Assembly: GCA_012932865.1 (NCBI GenBank) | Contig: SAXG01000056.1 | Location: forward strand, 235,970 to 299,969 | Source of the DNA: Amylostereum areolatum | Lineage: Eukaryota; Basidiomycota; Agaricomycetes; Russulales; Stereaceae | Reading direction: 5' to 3' | DNA length: 64,000 nt | Shown here: piece by piece, positions 45,989-54,506 of the stretch | How the letters are laid out: every line of letters starts with the position of its first letter | Numbering within the stretch: the first letter of the stretch is position 1 | Notes under the pieces: generated by a model | Seen by the model: the letters and a program-made list of their open reading frames with translations, nothing else | Told to the model about the DNA's origin: nothing | Databases searched by the model: none | Program-made: the position numbers and the translations under genes

Positions 45989-48900
45989 TCATTCTTGCTG
46001 CGTTGCGTCGGTTTCGTCGCGATCAGTGGTTTCTGTGTTGGTATCTTTGATTGGCTGTGGTGGCAGCTTCGGTGCCTTGGGGTTATTCCGATGGAACTCT
46101 GCGATCGCATCTTTTGATCCCTCGAGATTAGATGCTGGTTCCCATGTGTTACCGGAGTCTGGGTATCCTTTCCATTTCACGAAGTAATGTAGCGGTTCTG
46201 AATATCGTTTGTCTAATTTTGAGGCTACTATCGTTTCTAGTTCGTAGAGTTCTTCATCGTTTACTAGTTCTGGAGGTGGTCTTTCGTAAGCTTCGCCGTA
46301 TTGTTCTGTTTCTTTGAATGGAATCAACAATGCTGCGTGGAATACTGGATGTATTTTCCACTTCGTCGGTAGTTCTAGGCGGTAGGTTACCGGTCCTATA
46401 ACCTTTTCAATTTTGAATGGGCCGAATCGTTTCGGTGCTAGCTTGGTTTTCGGGTATACCGTGTTAAGGTTTTTTCCGTCTAACCATACTTGGTCGCCTT
46501 GTTTGAGTTGATCTCTTAGCGTGAACGTTTGATCATGCTGCATTTTCATCAATTTAGCAGCTATTTCCAGACTTGCTTCCGCGTTGTCCCATGTGTCCTT
46601 AAAGTTTTTTATTCTTTCTTCGGCCGTCGGTATTCGCGGATCGGTTGGTATTGCCGGATTGAAAACCGGTTGATACCCGTGTAGGAGTTCGAATGGGGAA
46701 GCTTTCGTAGCTGAATGTTGCCTTATGTTGTGTGCAAATTCTGCTTTTGGTAGGAGTTTCGCCCAATTCGTTTGATCTCCGTTGCAGAATGCTCGAAGAT
46801 ATTGTTCTAATTCTTGATTCACTCTTTCTGTTTCGCCATCTGTTTGGGGATGATACGCTGTACTGAGCGATGAAATAACTCCAAGGCTTTCGCAGATGGA
46901 TTGGAATACTTTGGATGCGAATTGAGGACCTCGGTCCGATATCATTCTTTTCCATAGTCCAAATCGTCTGTAAACGTTGTCGATCAGAAGATCGGCTGTT
47001 TCTTCTGCGTTGATCGTCTTTAGGCACGGTGTGAATACTGCGGTTTTGGTGAACCTATCGACGACTACGTTGATCAAATCGAATCCGTTGGAGATCGGAA
47101 GATCTGTAATGAAATCTGATGTGATTGTTTCCCATGGCCGTTCTGGTATTTCCGTAGGTTGTAATGGGTGTTTCGCCGGATGCGTGACATTCTTCGTTGA
47201 CTGGCATACGGGACATCCTTGAACATAGTCTTTTACGAAGGAAATCATCTTTGGCCACCAAAAGTTTCTTTGTACTAGTTCTAGAGTTTTCATTTCGCCT
47301 GGATGTCCAATCGTTTCTAGATCATGATGCGATTTTAGGATCATGCGCCTGAGTTCGAGATTCTGTGGTACATAGATCTTTCCTTTTCTGATGATTAGAT
47401 CATTCTCGAAGTTCCAATCTTCGATTCCTTTTGCGAGGGTGCGTGGTCCCGATCTTTTGATTGTATCTAACGCCGTCCAAACTTCATCATCTAAGTGTGA
47501 GAAGTTTCTTAGTTCTTTGAGAAGTTCTTTGTCTCCGACTGCTTCGACTGTTCCTCTCCCGGTGGCTCTAGCCCTGAAAACCGAAGGGTGAAGCAGGATG
47601 CGGTCGTCGTTGTCTGGAATATCTTCCTTATGATCTGGTCTTCTAGAAAGGCCGTCTGCTTTGTTTGTACTTCCTGGTTTGTGTACCAGGGTGTAGTCGA
47701 AACGGGACAGATACAAGCTCCATCGTGCTTGTCGTCGATTAAGTTTCTGAGCTATTGTGAAATATTCTAGATTCTTGTGATCTGTCCAGATTTCGACTTT
47801 GTGGTTTGCTCCTTCTAGATAGTGCCGCCAGTGTTCTAAGGCTTTCACTACTCCTAAGAGTTCTTTGTCGTATATCTCGTAATTTTGTTCCGCGGGAGAT
47901 AGTGATTTGGATAGGTACGCTACCGGATGCCATCTTTCGATCTCATCTGGCTGCGATAGGATGGCTCCATACGCAAAATCGGAGGCGTCACTCTCTATGC
48001 GGAATGGTTTGTTTTCATCGGGCATGATTAAGATCGGGGACGATGTGAATTCTCGTTTCAGTCTTTCGAAGGTACGTTCACATTCGGCCGTCCAGTTCCA
48101 TTCGTGGTCTTTCTTTGTGAGCTGGAATAGGGGTCTGGCGATCTTGGAATAGTCTTTGATGAAGCGTCGATAGAAATTTCCAAATCCGAGGAATGATTGG
48201 ACTTCTTTTACTTTCCTCGGTGTGGGCCATTCGGCTAGTCCTTGGACTTTGACCGGATCCATCTGTACCTTGTTGTGCGTGATTATCACGCCTAGGGACT
48301 CGATCGATGGTTGTTCGAAGAAGCACTTCTCCGGTTTGAGGAATAGATCGTTCCGTTCTAGAAGTTGGAGGGCTTCTTTCATCAGTCTTCTATGTTCGTC
48401 GAGTGTTTCTGTAAATATCAGTATGTCATCCATATAGACCACTACTTTTCCGGTGTCTATTAATTCCTTGAATAGTGCGTTCATCATTGCTTGGAATGTT
48501 GCGGGTGAGTTGGTTAGTCCGAAGAACATCACCATTGGTTCGAAAAGGCCTCTGTTTGTTTTGAACGCAGCTTTCCATTGATCTCCTTCTTTGATCCGAA
48601 CATTGTTGTATCCCCATCGGAGATCGAGCTTTGAGAAGATCTTAGCGCCTTTTAATTTGTCGATGAGATCTGAAATGAGCGGTATCGGGTATTCGTTTTT
48701 GACCGTAATCGAGTTAAGATAGCGATAGTCCTGTACTGGTCGGAGAGATCCATCTTTCTTCTTGATAAAGAAGAAGGGTGATGATATCTCTGATTTTGAT
48801 TCTCGGATGTACCCTTTTCGTAGATGTTCGTCTATGAATGTGTCCAGTTCCTTTCGTTCTGGTACCGTCATTGGGTATACTTTGCAATTTCGAGGTTTCC

Positions 48901-49831
48901 ATCCTTCAGTCAGGTCTATCGCGTGATCCCAAGGTCTGCTGATTGGGAAGCGTTCCGACGCTTTCTTTTCGAATACCTTCTGATACTGTTTGTAACTAGA
49001 TGGAATCATCTCATCGAGTGTCTTCTTCTTCTCTCCTATGGCCGCTCTTTCTGCGAGTTCTTGTGCCTTGGTTGCTCTCGCTGTTATCCAGATACCGGGT
49101 TCGTTTGCTTCTTTTGCAATCGGCATTGTTTCTATGTCCGTTTTTCCATGGAACGTTCTGACTATCCTGATATCGGCGAGATCGGAGTTGGATTCGGGGT
49201 CTTCTTGTTCTTCTACCGTTGCGTGATGGTTGATCTTCTGTTCTTCGAATGATTGTAGAGAGTGTTCGTCTTTTCCTTGGACGATCATTGTTCTGCTGGT
49301 AGTGACGCACGTACCTGGACATGTCTGTAGTGTAATCTGTCTCTTTCTCCAATCAATATGAGGATTGTGTTTCTTGAGCCAAGGGGTTCCTAAGATTACT
49401 TCGTCTCCTCCCAGGGCTGTGACGAACAATCCTAAGTTTTCGCGGTGAATTTCTCCGTTGATTCCTTCCATCGTCATTGGAAGGTACACTTTCTGTTTGA
49501 TCTCTCCTAGAGTGTTCCTAGATCCATCAACGTTGTATATCGGTATTGGCTTCTTTAGTTGGATCAGATTCATCTTGTGTTTTCGTACGAAATCTGGATG
49601 GATCAGGGTGCTGCTTGCTCCGCTATCTAGCAGTGCCTTTGCGGCGGCTTTACGGAACTTTCCATGAAACGTAACAGGTATATGAATTGATGGAGCGTGC
49701 GTTGCTCCATCTTGGTATGACCTTATATACACTGTTCTATTTACGTCATCTCTTGTGTCCTGCACAGGAGATCGATTTGAAAAGTTCATTGTCTGTGTCC
49801 TTTCAACAGCCGCGGTTGAAGGACGATTCAA
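45989..49831 (-). CDS. pol: Copy A pol: protease, reverse transcriptase, RNase H, integrase, chromodomain
   Basis: 1280 codons, entered by a -1 frameshift from gag; no ATG of its own at the junction. Retropepsin active site ALLDSGASST at about residue 67. Reverse transcriptase has LDLRWGYNNVRIKEGDQWK, FFGLTNSPATFQ and the catalytic VVVYMDDILIF near 466-469. RNase H has RIESDASDFAYGAILSQ (~615) and IWTDHKNLEYF. Integrase has the HHCC finger (H836, H843, C873, C876) and catalytic D906, D966 and E1002 in the blocks SDFITDLP, MISDRGPQF and HPQTDGETERVN. A C-terminal chromodomain, about residues 1195-1250 (YFVKWKGYPDSGNTWEPASN), probably guides integration to marked chromatin. All catalytic residues are present. 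Confidence 0.95.
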   Translation of the reverse strand: MNRPSTAAVERTQTMNFSNRSPVQDTRDDVNRTVYIRSYQDGATHAPSIHIPVTFHGKFRKAAAKALLDSGASSTLIHPDFVRKHKMNLIQLKKPIPIYNVDGSRNTLGEIKQKVYLPMTMEGINGEIHRENLGLFVTALGGDEVILGTPWLKKHNPHIDWRKRQITLQTCPGTCVTTSRTMIVQGKDEHSLQSFEEQKINHHATVEEQEDPESNSDLADIRIVRTFHGKTDIETMPIAKEANEPGIWITARATKAQELAERAAIGEKKKTLDEMIPSSYKQYQKVFEKKASERFPISRPWDHAIDLTEGWKPRNCKVYPMTVPERKELDTFIDEHLRKGYIRESKSEISSPFFFIKKKDGSLRPVQDYRYLNSITVKNEYPIPLISDLIDKLKGAKIFSKLDLRWGYNNVRIKEGDQWKAAFKTNRGLFEPMVMFFGLTNSPATFQAMMNALFKELIDTGKVVVYMDDILIFTETLDEHRRLMKEALQLLERNDLFLKPEKCFFEQPSIESLGVIITHNKVQMDPVKVQGLAEWPTPRKVKEVQSFLGFGNFYRRFIKDYSKIARPLFQLTKKDHEWNWTAECERTFERLKREFTSSPILIMPDENKPFRIESDASDFAYGAILSQPDEIERWHPVAYLSKSLSPAEQNYEIYDKELLGVVKALEHWRHYLEGANHKVEIWTDHKNLEYFTIAQKLNRRQARWSLYLSRFDYTLVHKPGSTNKADGLSRRPDHKEDIPDNDDRILLHPSVFRARATGRGTVEAVGDKELLKELRNFSHLDDEVWTALDTIKRSGPRTLAKGIEDWNFENDLIIRKGKIYVPQNLELRRMILKSHHDLETIGHPGEMKTLELVQRNFWWPKMISFVKDYVQGCPVCQSTKNVTHPAKHPLQPTEIPERPWETITSDFITDLPISNGFDLINVVVDRFTKTAVFTPCLKTINAEETADLLIDNVYRRFGLWKRMISDRGPQFASKVFQSICESLGVISSLSTAYHPQTDGETERVNQELEQYLRAFCNGDQTNWAKLLPKAEFAHNIRQHSATKASPFELLHGYQPVFNPAIPTDPRIPTAEERIKNFKDTWDNAEASLEIAAKLMKMQHDQTFTLRDQLKQGDQVWLDGKNLNTVYPKTKLAPKRFGPFKIEKVIGPVTYRLELPTKWKIHPVFHAALLIPFKETEQYGEAYERPPPELVNDEELYELETIVASKLDKRYSEPLHYFVKWKGYPDSGNTWEPASNLEGSKDAIAEFHRNNPKAPKLPPQPIKDTNTETTDRDETDATQQE

Positions 49832-49837
49832 AAACCC
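49797..49837 (-). promoter_or_regulatory. gag-pol -1 ribosomal frameshift signal, copy A
   Basis: Slippery heptamer G GGT TTT (49837-49831) directly followed by the gag stop TGA. After a 6-nt spacer comes a hairpin: GTCCTTCAAC (49824-49815), loop CGCGGCT, GTTGAAAGGAC (49807-49797), 10 pairs with one bulged A. Pol is in the -1 frame at exactly this point. The L-A virus of yeast uses the related GGGTTTA. Confidence 0.78.
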
Positions 49838-51147
49838 TGATTGTCTTTAAACATGTTGGCAGTGCGTGCGAACGTCTCACTGTCCATCTTGTTCACAAGC
49901 TTGGTGATCTGATCAATCGGGGATTCTTCTTCTGTTAGATTCGCCGTTCGTGCATTGATCGTTGTTTGGGTACGTTTCTCTGGGCAGTTCCTGGAGATGT
50001 GTCCTGGCTTCCGGCAATAGAAGCATGATCCTGACTTCTGGAGTTCGGTACGTTCTTGCGGGGTAAGGCGTCTGAAGTTTCGGCCGTTGTTCCCTGTTTG
50101 TGCCGCTCTGGCGGTGGTCGCGTTTCCTTTATTCCCATTTCCTTTTCTGAATGGAATATATGTCTGTGGTTTCTTGTATAGGAGTGTGAGATCACTCGTC
50201 GGGTTCATTGGTCTCGTGTAATGTCGTTGGAATGCTTGCGCTTCTCTCCAGTTATTGTCAATGCGTAATGCGAGTTCGTACCATTCATCAATATCGTTCG
50301 AGATGTGGTCTCTCTTGAGGATCTCAACCACGATGTCATTGCGCAGTCCTCTCTTGAATTGGTCGATCAGTGCCTTGTGATCGTAGCCTGCTTCCATGGC
50401 GTAGTCCCTGAAGATTGTAATATAATCTTTGGTTTCCATAGTCCCTTGTTCTAGGCGCTGTATATTGAATCTAGCGTCTCTTCCTGGGTCTATTTCTCCG
50501 AAGGTCTCTAAGAAGGCGTCGCGGAATGCCGTCCATGGGAGGTATACTTCTGGGTCTAGACCACGATCTCGTATTTTATCGATCTTACTTATTAAGAGGG
50601 ACGCCCAGTGGAGGGCTGGTCCATCAGTGAGATGCGAGAGTACAAAGGTTATCTTACGCATGTTGGCTGCATACGCGTTGGGAAAGGCTATGAAGCGAAG
50701 TACGCATTGTTCTATGAACTTTGCTGCTTTCGCTCGATCTCTTCCGTCGTATACTCCCAGTGCGTTTAGTTTGAATCCTTTGTCCTTATCATCGGGTTTT
50801 GATCCGATTGTGCCTGTTCCTCCTGGTGGGGAATTCCCTGGTGGGTGCTTCGATTCTTTCGGAAGATCCGCGGTTGCTCCTCTTCCGAAGACGTAGTCTC
50901 TGACTTCTTTTCCCTTTTTGTTATCTATTGATTGGTTGGAGAATGTTGGTGATGGTGGCGTTAGCGTTCTCCATCCTATTGGGTCGGTCGTGCCAAGTCC
51001 TAGGGAGAATCGAGTCTCATGTCTCGGTTTTGCGGGATCGGCTGGTGTTGGAGTTGCAGGCGTCTGGCGCGGTACATTAGTCTCTCCAGGGGGGACATTG
51101 CCAAGTGCGGTGGCGGGGTTGGGTATCGAGGTGGCGGTGTCTCCCAT
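49828..51147 (-). CDS. gag: Copy A gag (from first ATG): capsid/nucleocapsid
   Basis: 439 aa from ATG 51147. The middle is a retrotransposon Gag capsid domain, about residues 130-310, with WASLLISKIDKIRD, FRDAFLETFGEIDPGR and QRLEQGTMETKDYITIFRDY. The C-terminus carries the nucleocapsid knuckle SCFYCRKPGHISRNCPEK. The frame stays open upstream of this ATG for about 250 codons with no other ATG, and that upstream part is conserved as protein, so the true product is probably longer. The stop TGA at 49830-49828 overlaps the frameshift signal. Confidence 0.93.
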   Translation of the reverse strand: MGDTATSIPNPATALGNVPPGETNVPRQTPATPTPADPAKPRHETRFSLGLGTTDPIGWRTLTPPSPTFSNQSIDNKKGKEVRDYVFGRGATADLPKESKHPPGNSPPGGTGTIGSKPDDKDKGFKLNALGVYDGRDRAKAAKFIEQCVLRFIAFPNAYAANMRKITFVLSHLTDGPALHWASLLISKIDKIRDRGLDPEVYLPWTAFRDAFLETFGEIDPGRDARFNIQRLEQGTMETKDYITIFRDYAMEAGYDHKALIDQFKRGLRNDIVVEILKRDHISNDIDEWYELALRIDNNWREAQAFQRHYTRPMNPTSDLTLLYKKPQTYIPFRKGNGNKGNATTARAAQTGNNGRNFRRLTPQERTELQKSGSCFYCRKPGHISRNCPEKRTQTTINARTANLTEEESPIDQITKLVNKMDSETFARTANMFKDNQGF

Positions 51148-51879
51148 TGATGCGATGTTTTCGGGTTTTCCGAATAGATTTCCTTTTCTTCCTTCTGTGG
51201 TTCCGAAGATGTCGTCAGGTGATGGGGATCTTGTTGGGTTCTCTGTATGTTCTTCCGTTTCTGCTGCGCTCGATGGGCTGCCTTCTCGACTTCCTCCGGG
51301 ATCGGACTTAATTTGGGGGCTTGATATAGTTCTCTCAGGTTCTGGCGCGGTTTCTTCTGGAGGTGGTGCGGCTGTTGCGGGTTCTTGAGGATGCTGGAGT
51401 TCGGTTCGAGGGTTCTGTGGTTCGGTTGTCGTATCGGCTGTGTCGGTATCGGGATCAAATTCCCAGTAGTCCTTAATATTCCCGGTGTAAGGTTTCTCTT
51501 CGACTTTCTGTGCGTCCGGGTGTTTCCAGAGTTCTTCTGATGAGAGGGGCCCGATATGAGGTCTTGAATAATCTGAGAGCTTCCAATGTGAATTGTCGTA
51601 GGTTCCGTCTTCTTTTTCTCTTTTTGATCTATCTTTGTAGTACTCTGCGGCTGGGGGAAGGTTGTATCTGTATATGGGTGGGTTCCACTGATATTCGTAT
51701 GTCCCTTTGTTTTTCTTTGCAGTGAGGATTCCGTCGTAGTAAGTGAGGAGGTAAGTGGGATCAAATGTCCAGTGATGGTCTTCGTTTCCGTTGGGAAGCT
51801 CTTCTTTATAGTTTGATCGGATATAAGGGACTTCGAAGTCTGATGGTCTTTCTTCAGCGGGTTGTTCCGCTGGCTCCGT
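51148..51879 (-). CDS. In-frame N-terminal extension of copy A gag, probable ACG start
   Basis: 244 codons in frame with gag, from ACG at 51879-51877 in context CACCACGG to the first ATG. The extension has folded-protein composition: FDPTYLLTYYDGILTAKKNK, QWNPPIYRYNLPPAAEYY and HIGPLSSEELWKHPDAQK, then an acidic/proline linker. Copy B keeps the frame over the same 244 codons. In a sampled 35-codon stretch, six of nine nucleotide differences are synonymous in this frame and two of the others are conservative (Y/F, T/S). A one-base indel between copies lies just upstream of the ACG, where it would break any earlier start. Confidence 0.65.
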
Positions 51880-51938
51880 GGTGGGTGTTTTCGTTTGACG
51901 CTCTGCGCCAAACTGTAGGGTGAGCTAGTGTAGAGGAG

Positions 51939-51948
51939 AGCTCGTTCT
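51939..51948 (-). promoter_or_regulatory. Primer-binding site of copy A (self-priming type)
   Basis: AGAACGAGCT on the minus strand, two bases inside the 5' LTR boundary. It is the exact reverse complement of AGCTCGTTCT at 52191-52182, the predicted RNA 5' end. In Tf1 the first ~11 nt of the RNA fold back to such a site and serve as primer instead of a tRNA. Confidence 0.7.
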
Positions 51949-51950
51949 AG

Positions 51951-52489
51951 TGTTAAGGACGGTCCTTATCACGTGACAAGCGGCTCAGGCTACAGTACTC
52001 TTACGCGTGAGAGGTGGGATCAGGTGATCCAGACGTCTCGATTATACGAAGGTAAAGGTCGATAGACGAAGCAGTAAGTCTTCGCGGAAGACTTAGGCGA
52101 GTCTATCAACTTAGTTGGCTTAGGATTCTCTTTAGTGCTTTAAGAGGAGGTTCTATTAAGAACAGTCCTGTATTTACAAAGAGAACGAGCTGAGGAATGG
52201 CTCGTTCGATGAGCCTCCTTTTATAAGAAAGGAGGTCGAGTAAATATATGTACATTGAGCGACGGTCGCATCAAGTATCTACGGGGATGAGACTGTGGCA
52301 CCGTCGCGGCTGTGCCGTCGAGACGGTGACGATCTGTGGCACTGTCGTCGGGACGGTGACAATCTGTGGCACTGTCGTTGTCGCGTCGTTGAGACGGTTA
52401 CGAACTGGGGCACAGTCGTAATCCGTCGTTTAGCGACGTCCTTCCTAATAAGGCAATGGAAAATGAATTACCTTGGACAAGTTGTAACA
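51951..52489 (-). repeat. Copy A 5' LTR (539 bp)
   Basis: Promoter LTR of copy A. In transcription sense a TATAAAAG box lies at 52225-52218. 34 bases after its first T begins AGCTCGTTCT (52191-52182), the expected start of the RNA and the partner of the primer-binding site inside the element. Confidence 0.95.
52218..52225 (-). promoter_or_regulatory. TATA box of the copy A promoter LTR
   Basis: TATAAAAG on the minus strand; transcription is expected 25-35 bases downstream, near 52191-52200. The same box and spacing occur in copy B at 55906-55913. Confidence 0.75.
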
Positions 52490-52494
52490 AAGAC
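52490..52494. repeat. Target site duplication of copy A (right)
   Basis: AAGAC, directly after GTTGTAACA of the right LTR; matches 42206-42210. Confidence 0.92.
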
Positions 52495-53450
52495 GAGAAG
52501 GAAATGAGCTACATAGCAGCCGCGGGACTCACAGACAGCCTGCACTAGCAGGGGCTGCCAGAGTCAGACACCCGTGGCTCAAACATAGTTCAAAACTCGG
52601 TTGGTGTCTTTTTGCCCCACTCATAGCTATGAAATCTTAGGACACCCCACTCGGAGCCACTGGACTTGGAGTGATCTCTAGCGCTTGCTTGTAATCTCGG
52701 ATCTCGGACTTGGACATCTCAGCACTTGGACATCAAGTAAGCAGGCAAGCCGCCGGAGAGACTCCTGATAAAGTAAGAAAATAAACATTTTCTTTGATTT
52801 CTTGCGCGACCTTATCACCCCTGATAGCCCCACAAGGCGTGGCTGATGCGAGTTTATCGCCCATTTTTTGAGTCTGATAACCCCCCCTGGACCTGACGGC
52901 CTTACCAGTGCTGATAGCTAGGTATACCAAGGTATCATGTAAGTTCGATTTTTCCGACATACAAATCTCGCGTTATCCGAAGAGTGTATTTACTGCCGGA
53001 GTCTCTCCCCACCCCTTGAAGGACACGGTCTGGATATAGATCTCCAGATCTTATTTCGTTTGCCTATTGATGATTGGTGTGGTTATCCTACATCCTTGTT
53101 GACGGCGACGTGAACATTCAATGTACGAATGGCAGCAGTACATGAATACAGCTTGTCGGAATCAGTGTCTTTCTGCCGTTAGATCATCGTGATGCGATAC
53201 CTTGGTCAAGTTCAAGTTGACACTTAGTACATCGTCGCGTCAATATGATGTACTTCCAGGTCCACTTTACGAGTAGGGTATGCACGTGACCGCGTCCAAC
53301 AACAGCATAGTTCCGAGTCTGCTCAATGTTAAGTAACAGCAGGATTGCAAGTGGAATGATACATATGTGGAAGGCTACATGGCAAGACGAAGGAAGTGGT
53401 TTGAGAAGGAAAGTGATGGTACATAGTCCCAAGGTTCGGGATGGCGCTTA
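52495..53450. other. Intergenic region right of copy A
   Basis: 956 bases. No coding frame, RNA gene or repeat was recognised. Confidence 0.45.
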
Positions 53451-54506
53451 TCAGCGGGGGACAGGAGAAACAACTACGCCTCCGTAGGCATTTTCATCTG
53501 GTGCGAAAGTTGTTGAAGTATTGGATCGATGGACTCCAGGTTCAGAATACGGTGGGTCCGGATGACGTCCGTGAGCAGGGTCAACGGGCTCAAACACAGC
53601 GGGAGGAGAGTAGGGTGCTTGAGCAGGGGGATACGCGCCGTCGTAGATGTCGCCATAGAACCTTGCGTCGTCCCGCACGACCGCCCTCGACGGCATCTCC
53701 ATCTTGTAATCCGACAGCCCGCCAACACCGCGTCCAAATGTTCCCACACCTGGACCCATCACAGGCGAACGCTCCGCCATCTCCTCGCTGGCAGGAGAGC
53801 GGAAATCCGGCGGCGGCGATCTGAACGACGGATACCGCGTGCCTCGAGAGTCGAGCTTGTATTCCCAGCTTCCTTTCTCCCAGTCCGGAACGAGCTCCTC
53901 GTCGCCGCCAGGTCCCTTGCGTTTCTTCTGCCCGCCACAGACGTCGCGTAGGAAGCCCCACCACTGGTCAAAGAAGACGGCGGCCATGATCCCACCGCCG
54001 ATGACACTGACAGCGATGACGGCGATACCAACGATTTTCCAGCTCGAGTTAGATCCAAGAGATGATCTGTTCTGAGGCACAGCGGGCGGGTTGTTAGTTG
54101 GTGTTGGTGTTGGTGTTGGCGCGCGCAATGGTTGCGTGGAAGATGTCCCGGCAGGGGATGGGGAAGCCACAGGAAGAGGAAGAGGTGTCGTAGAGGCGTG
54201 GGTAGTCGAAAAGGCAGTAGTTTTGAGTTCCACTGGGATTAGTCTGGTCAAGCTCGCCGTTTGGTGTGTGATAACAGAGTCCAGCTCCTTGTGTGATAGC
54301 GGTGGGTCCAGTGTAGCTCCCTGTGGTACATCCTGAGGTTTTGGCCTGTCGGCGTCTCCCAGAAGGTCTCCGATTCCTCGTCTGAGCGGTAGCAGGTCGT
54401 GTATGCCTCGGTGGTCCACTTGTCGATACGCGAGAGACCTTGCTTCTCCCAGTCCGCTCACCAGGAGCAAGAAAGAGATGGAGAGAGCACGTCGCTTCGT
54501 ACGCAT
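53451..54506 (-). CDS. Single-pass membrane protein with Ser/Thr/Pro-rich ectodomain
   Basis: Single exon, 351 aa. The start at 54506 was chosen over upstream codons because it gives a signal peptide (TKRRALSISFLLLVSGLGEA). Ectodomain ~130 residues, ending in a Pro/Thr/Ser mucin-like stretch (PLPLPVASPSPAGTSSTQ, then TPTPTPTNNPP). A transmembrane helix lies at about residues 156-182 (WKIVGIAVIAVSVIGGGIMA). The cytoplasmic tail starts with FFDQWWGFLRDVCGGQKKRK and is Pro/Tyr rich to the end. This layout is common among uncharacterised basidiomycete surface proteins. No enzymatic domain seen. It is the only ordinary gene between copies A and B. Confidence 0.72.
   Translation of the reverse strand: MRTKRRALSISFLLLVSGLGEARSLAYRQVDHRGIHDLLPLRRGIGDLLGDADRPKPQDVPQGATLDPPLSHKELDSVITHQTASLTRLIPVELKTTAFSTTHASTTPLPLPVASPSPAGTSSTQPLRAPTPTPTPTNNPPAVPQNRSSLGSNSSWKIVGIAVIAVSVIGGGIMAAVFFDQWWGFLRDVCGGQKKRKGPGGDEELVPDWEKGSWEYKLDSRGTRYPSFRSPPPDFRSPASEEMAERSPVMGPGVGTFGRGVGGLSDYKMEMPSRAVVRDDARFYGDIYDGAYPPAQAPYSPPAVFEPVDPAHGRHPDPPYSEPGVHRSNTSTTFAPDENAYGGVVVSPVPR

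Larger units (their letters stand above)
42211..52489 (-). mobile_element. Copy A: complete Ty3/gypsy chromodomain retrotransposon (Tf1/sushi-like)
   Basis: 10,279 bp, inserted on the minus strand. It is flanked by 5-bp direct repeats AAGAC (42206-42210 and 52490-52494). The two 539-bp LTRs begin TGTTA and end TAACA; reading them side by side I found no difference, so the insertion is recent. Order in transcription sense: LTR, self-priming-type binding site, gag with an upstream in-frame extension, pol joined by a -1 frameshift signal, then ORF3, ORF4 and ORF5, a polypurine tract, and the second LTR. All ORFs are open. The integrase ends in a chromodomain, placing it with chromoviruses; RT sequence style and self-priming point to the Tf1/sushi group common in basidiomycetes. 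The ~3.2 kb of extra coding sequence after pol is unusual. Confidence 0.96.

Noticed and set aside
51000..51911. A second long open frame (303 codons) overlapping the gag leader and the start of gag, also open in copy B
   Set aside because: It is Pro/Thr/His rich without protein-like order, and differences between copies favour the gag frame. Openness follows from A/C-rich coding-strand composition.
51900..51916. The element sequence TTTGGCGCAGAGCGTC as a tRNA-type primer-binding site
   Set aside because: It begins with TGG, as tRNA sites do, but lies about 35 bases from the LTR. The LTR-adjacent 10-mer matching the RNA start is a better candidate.
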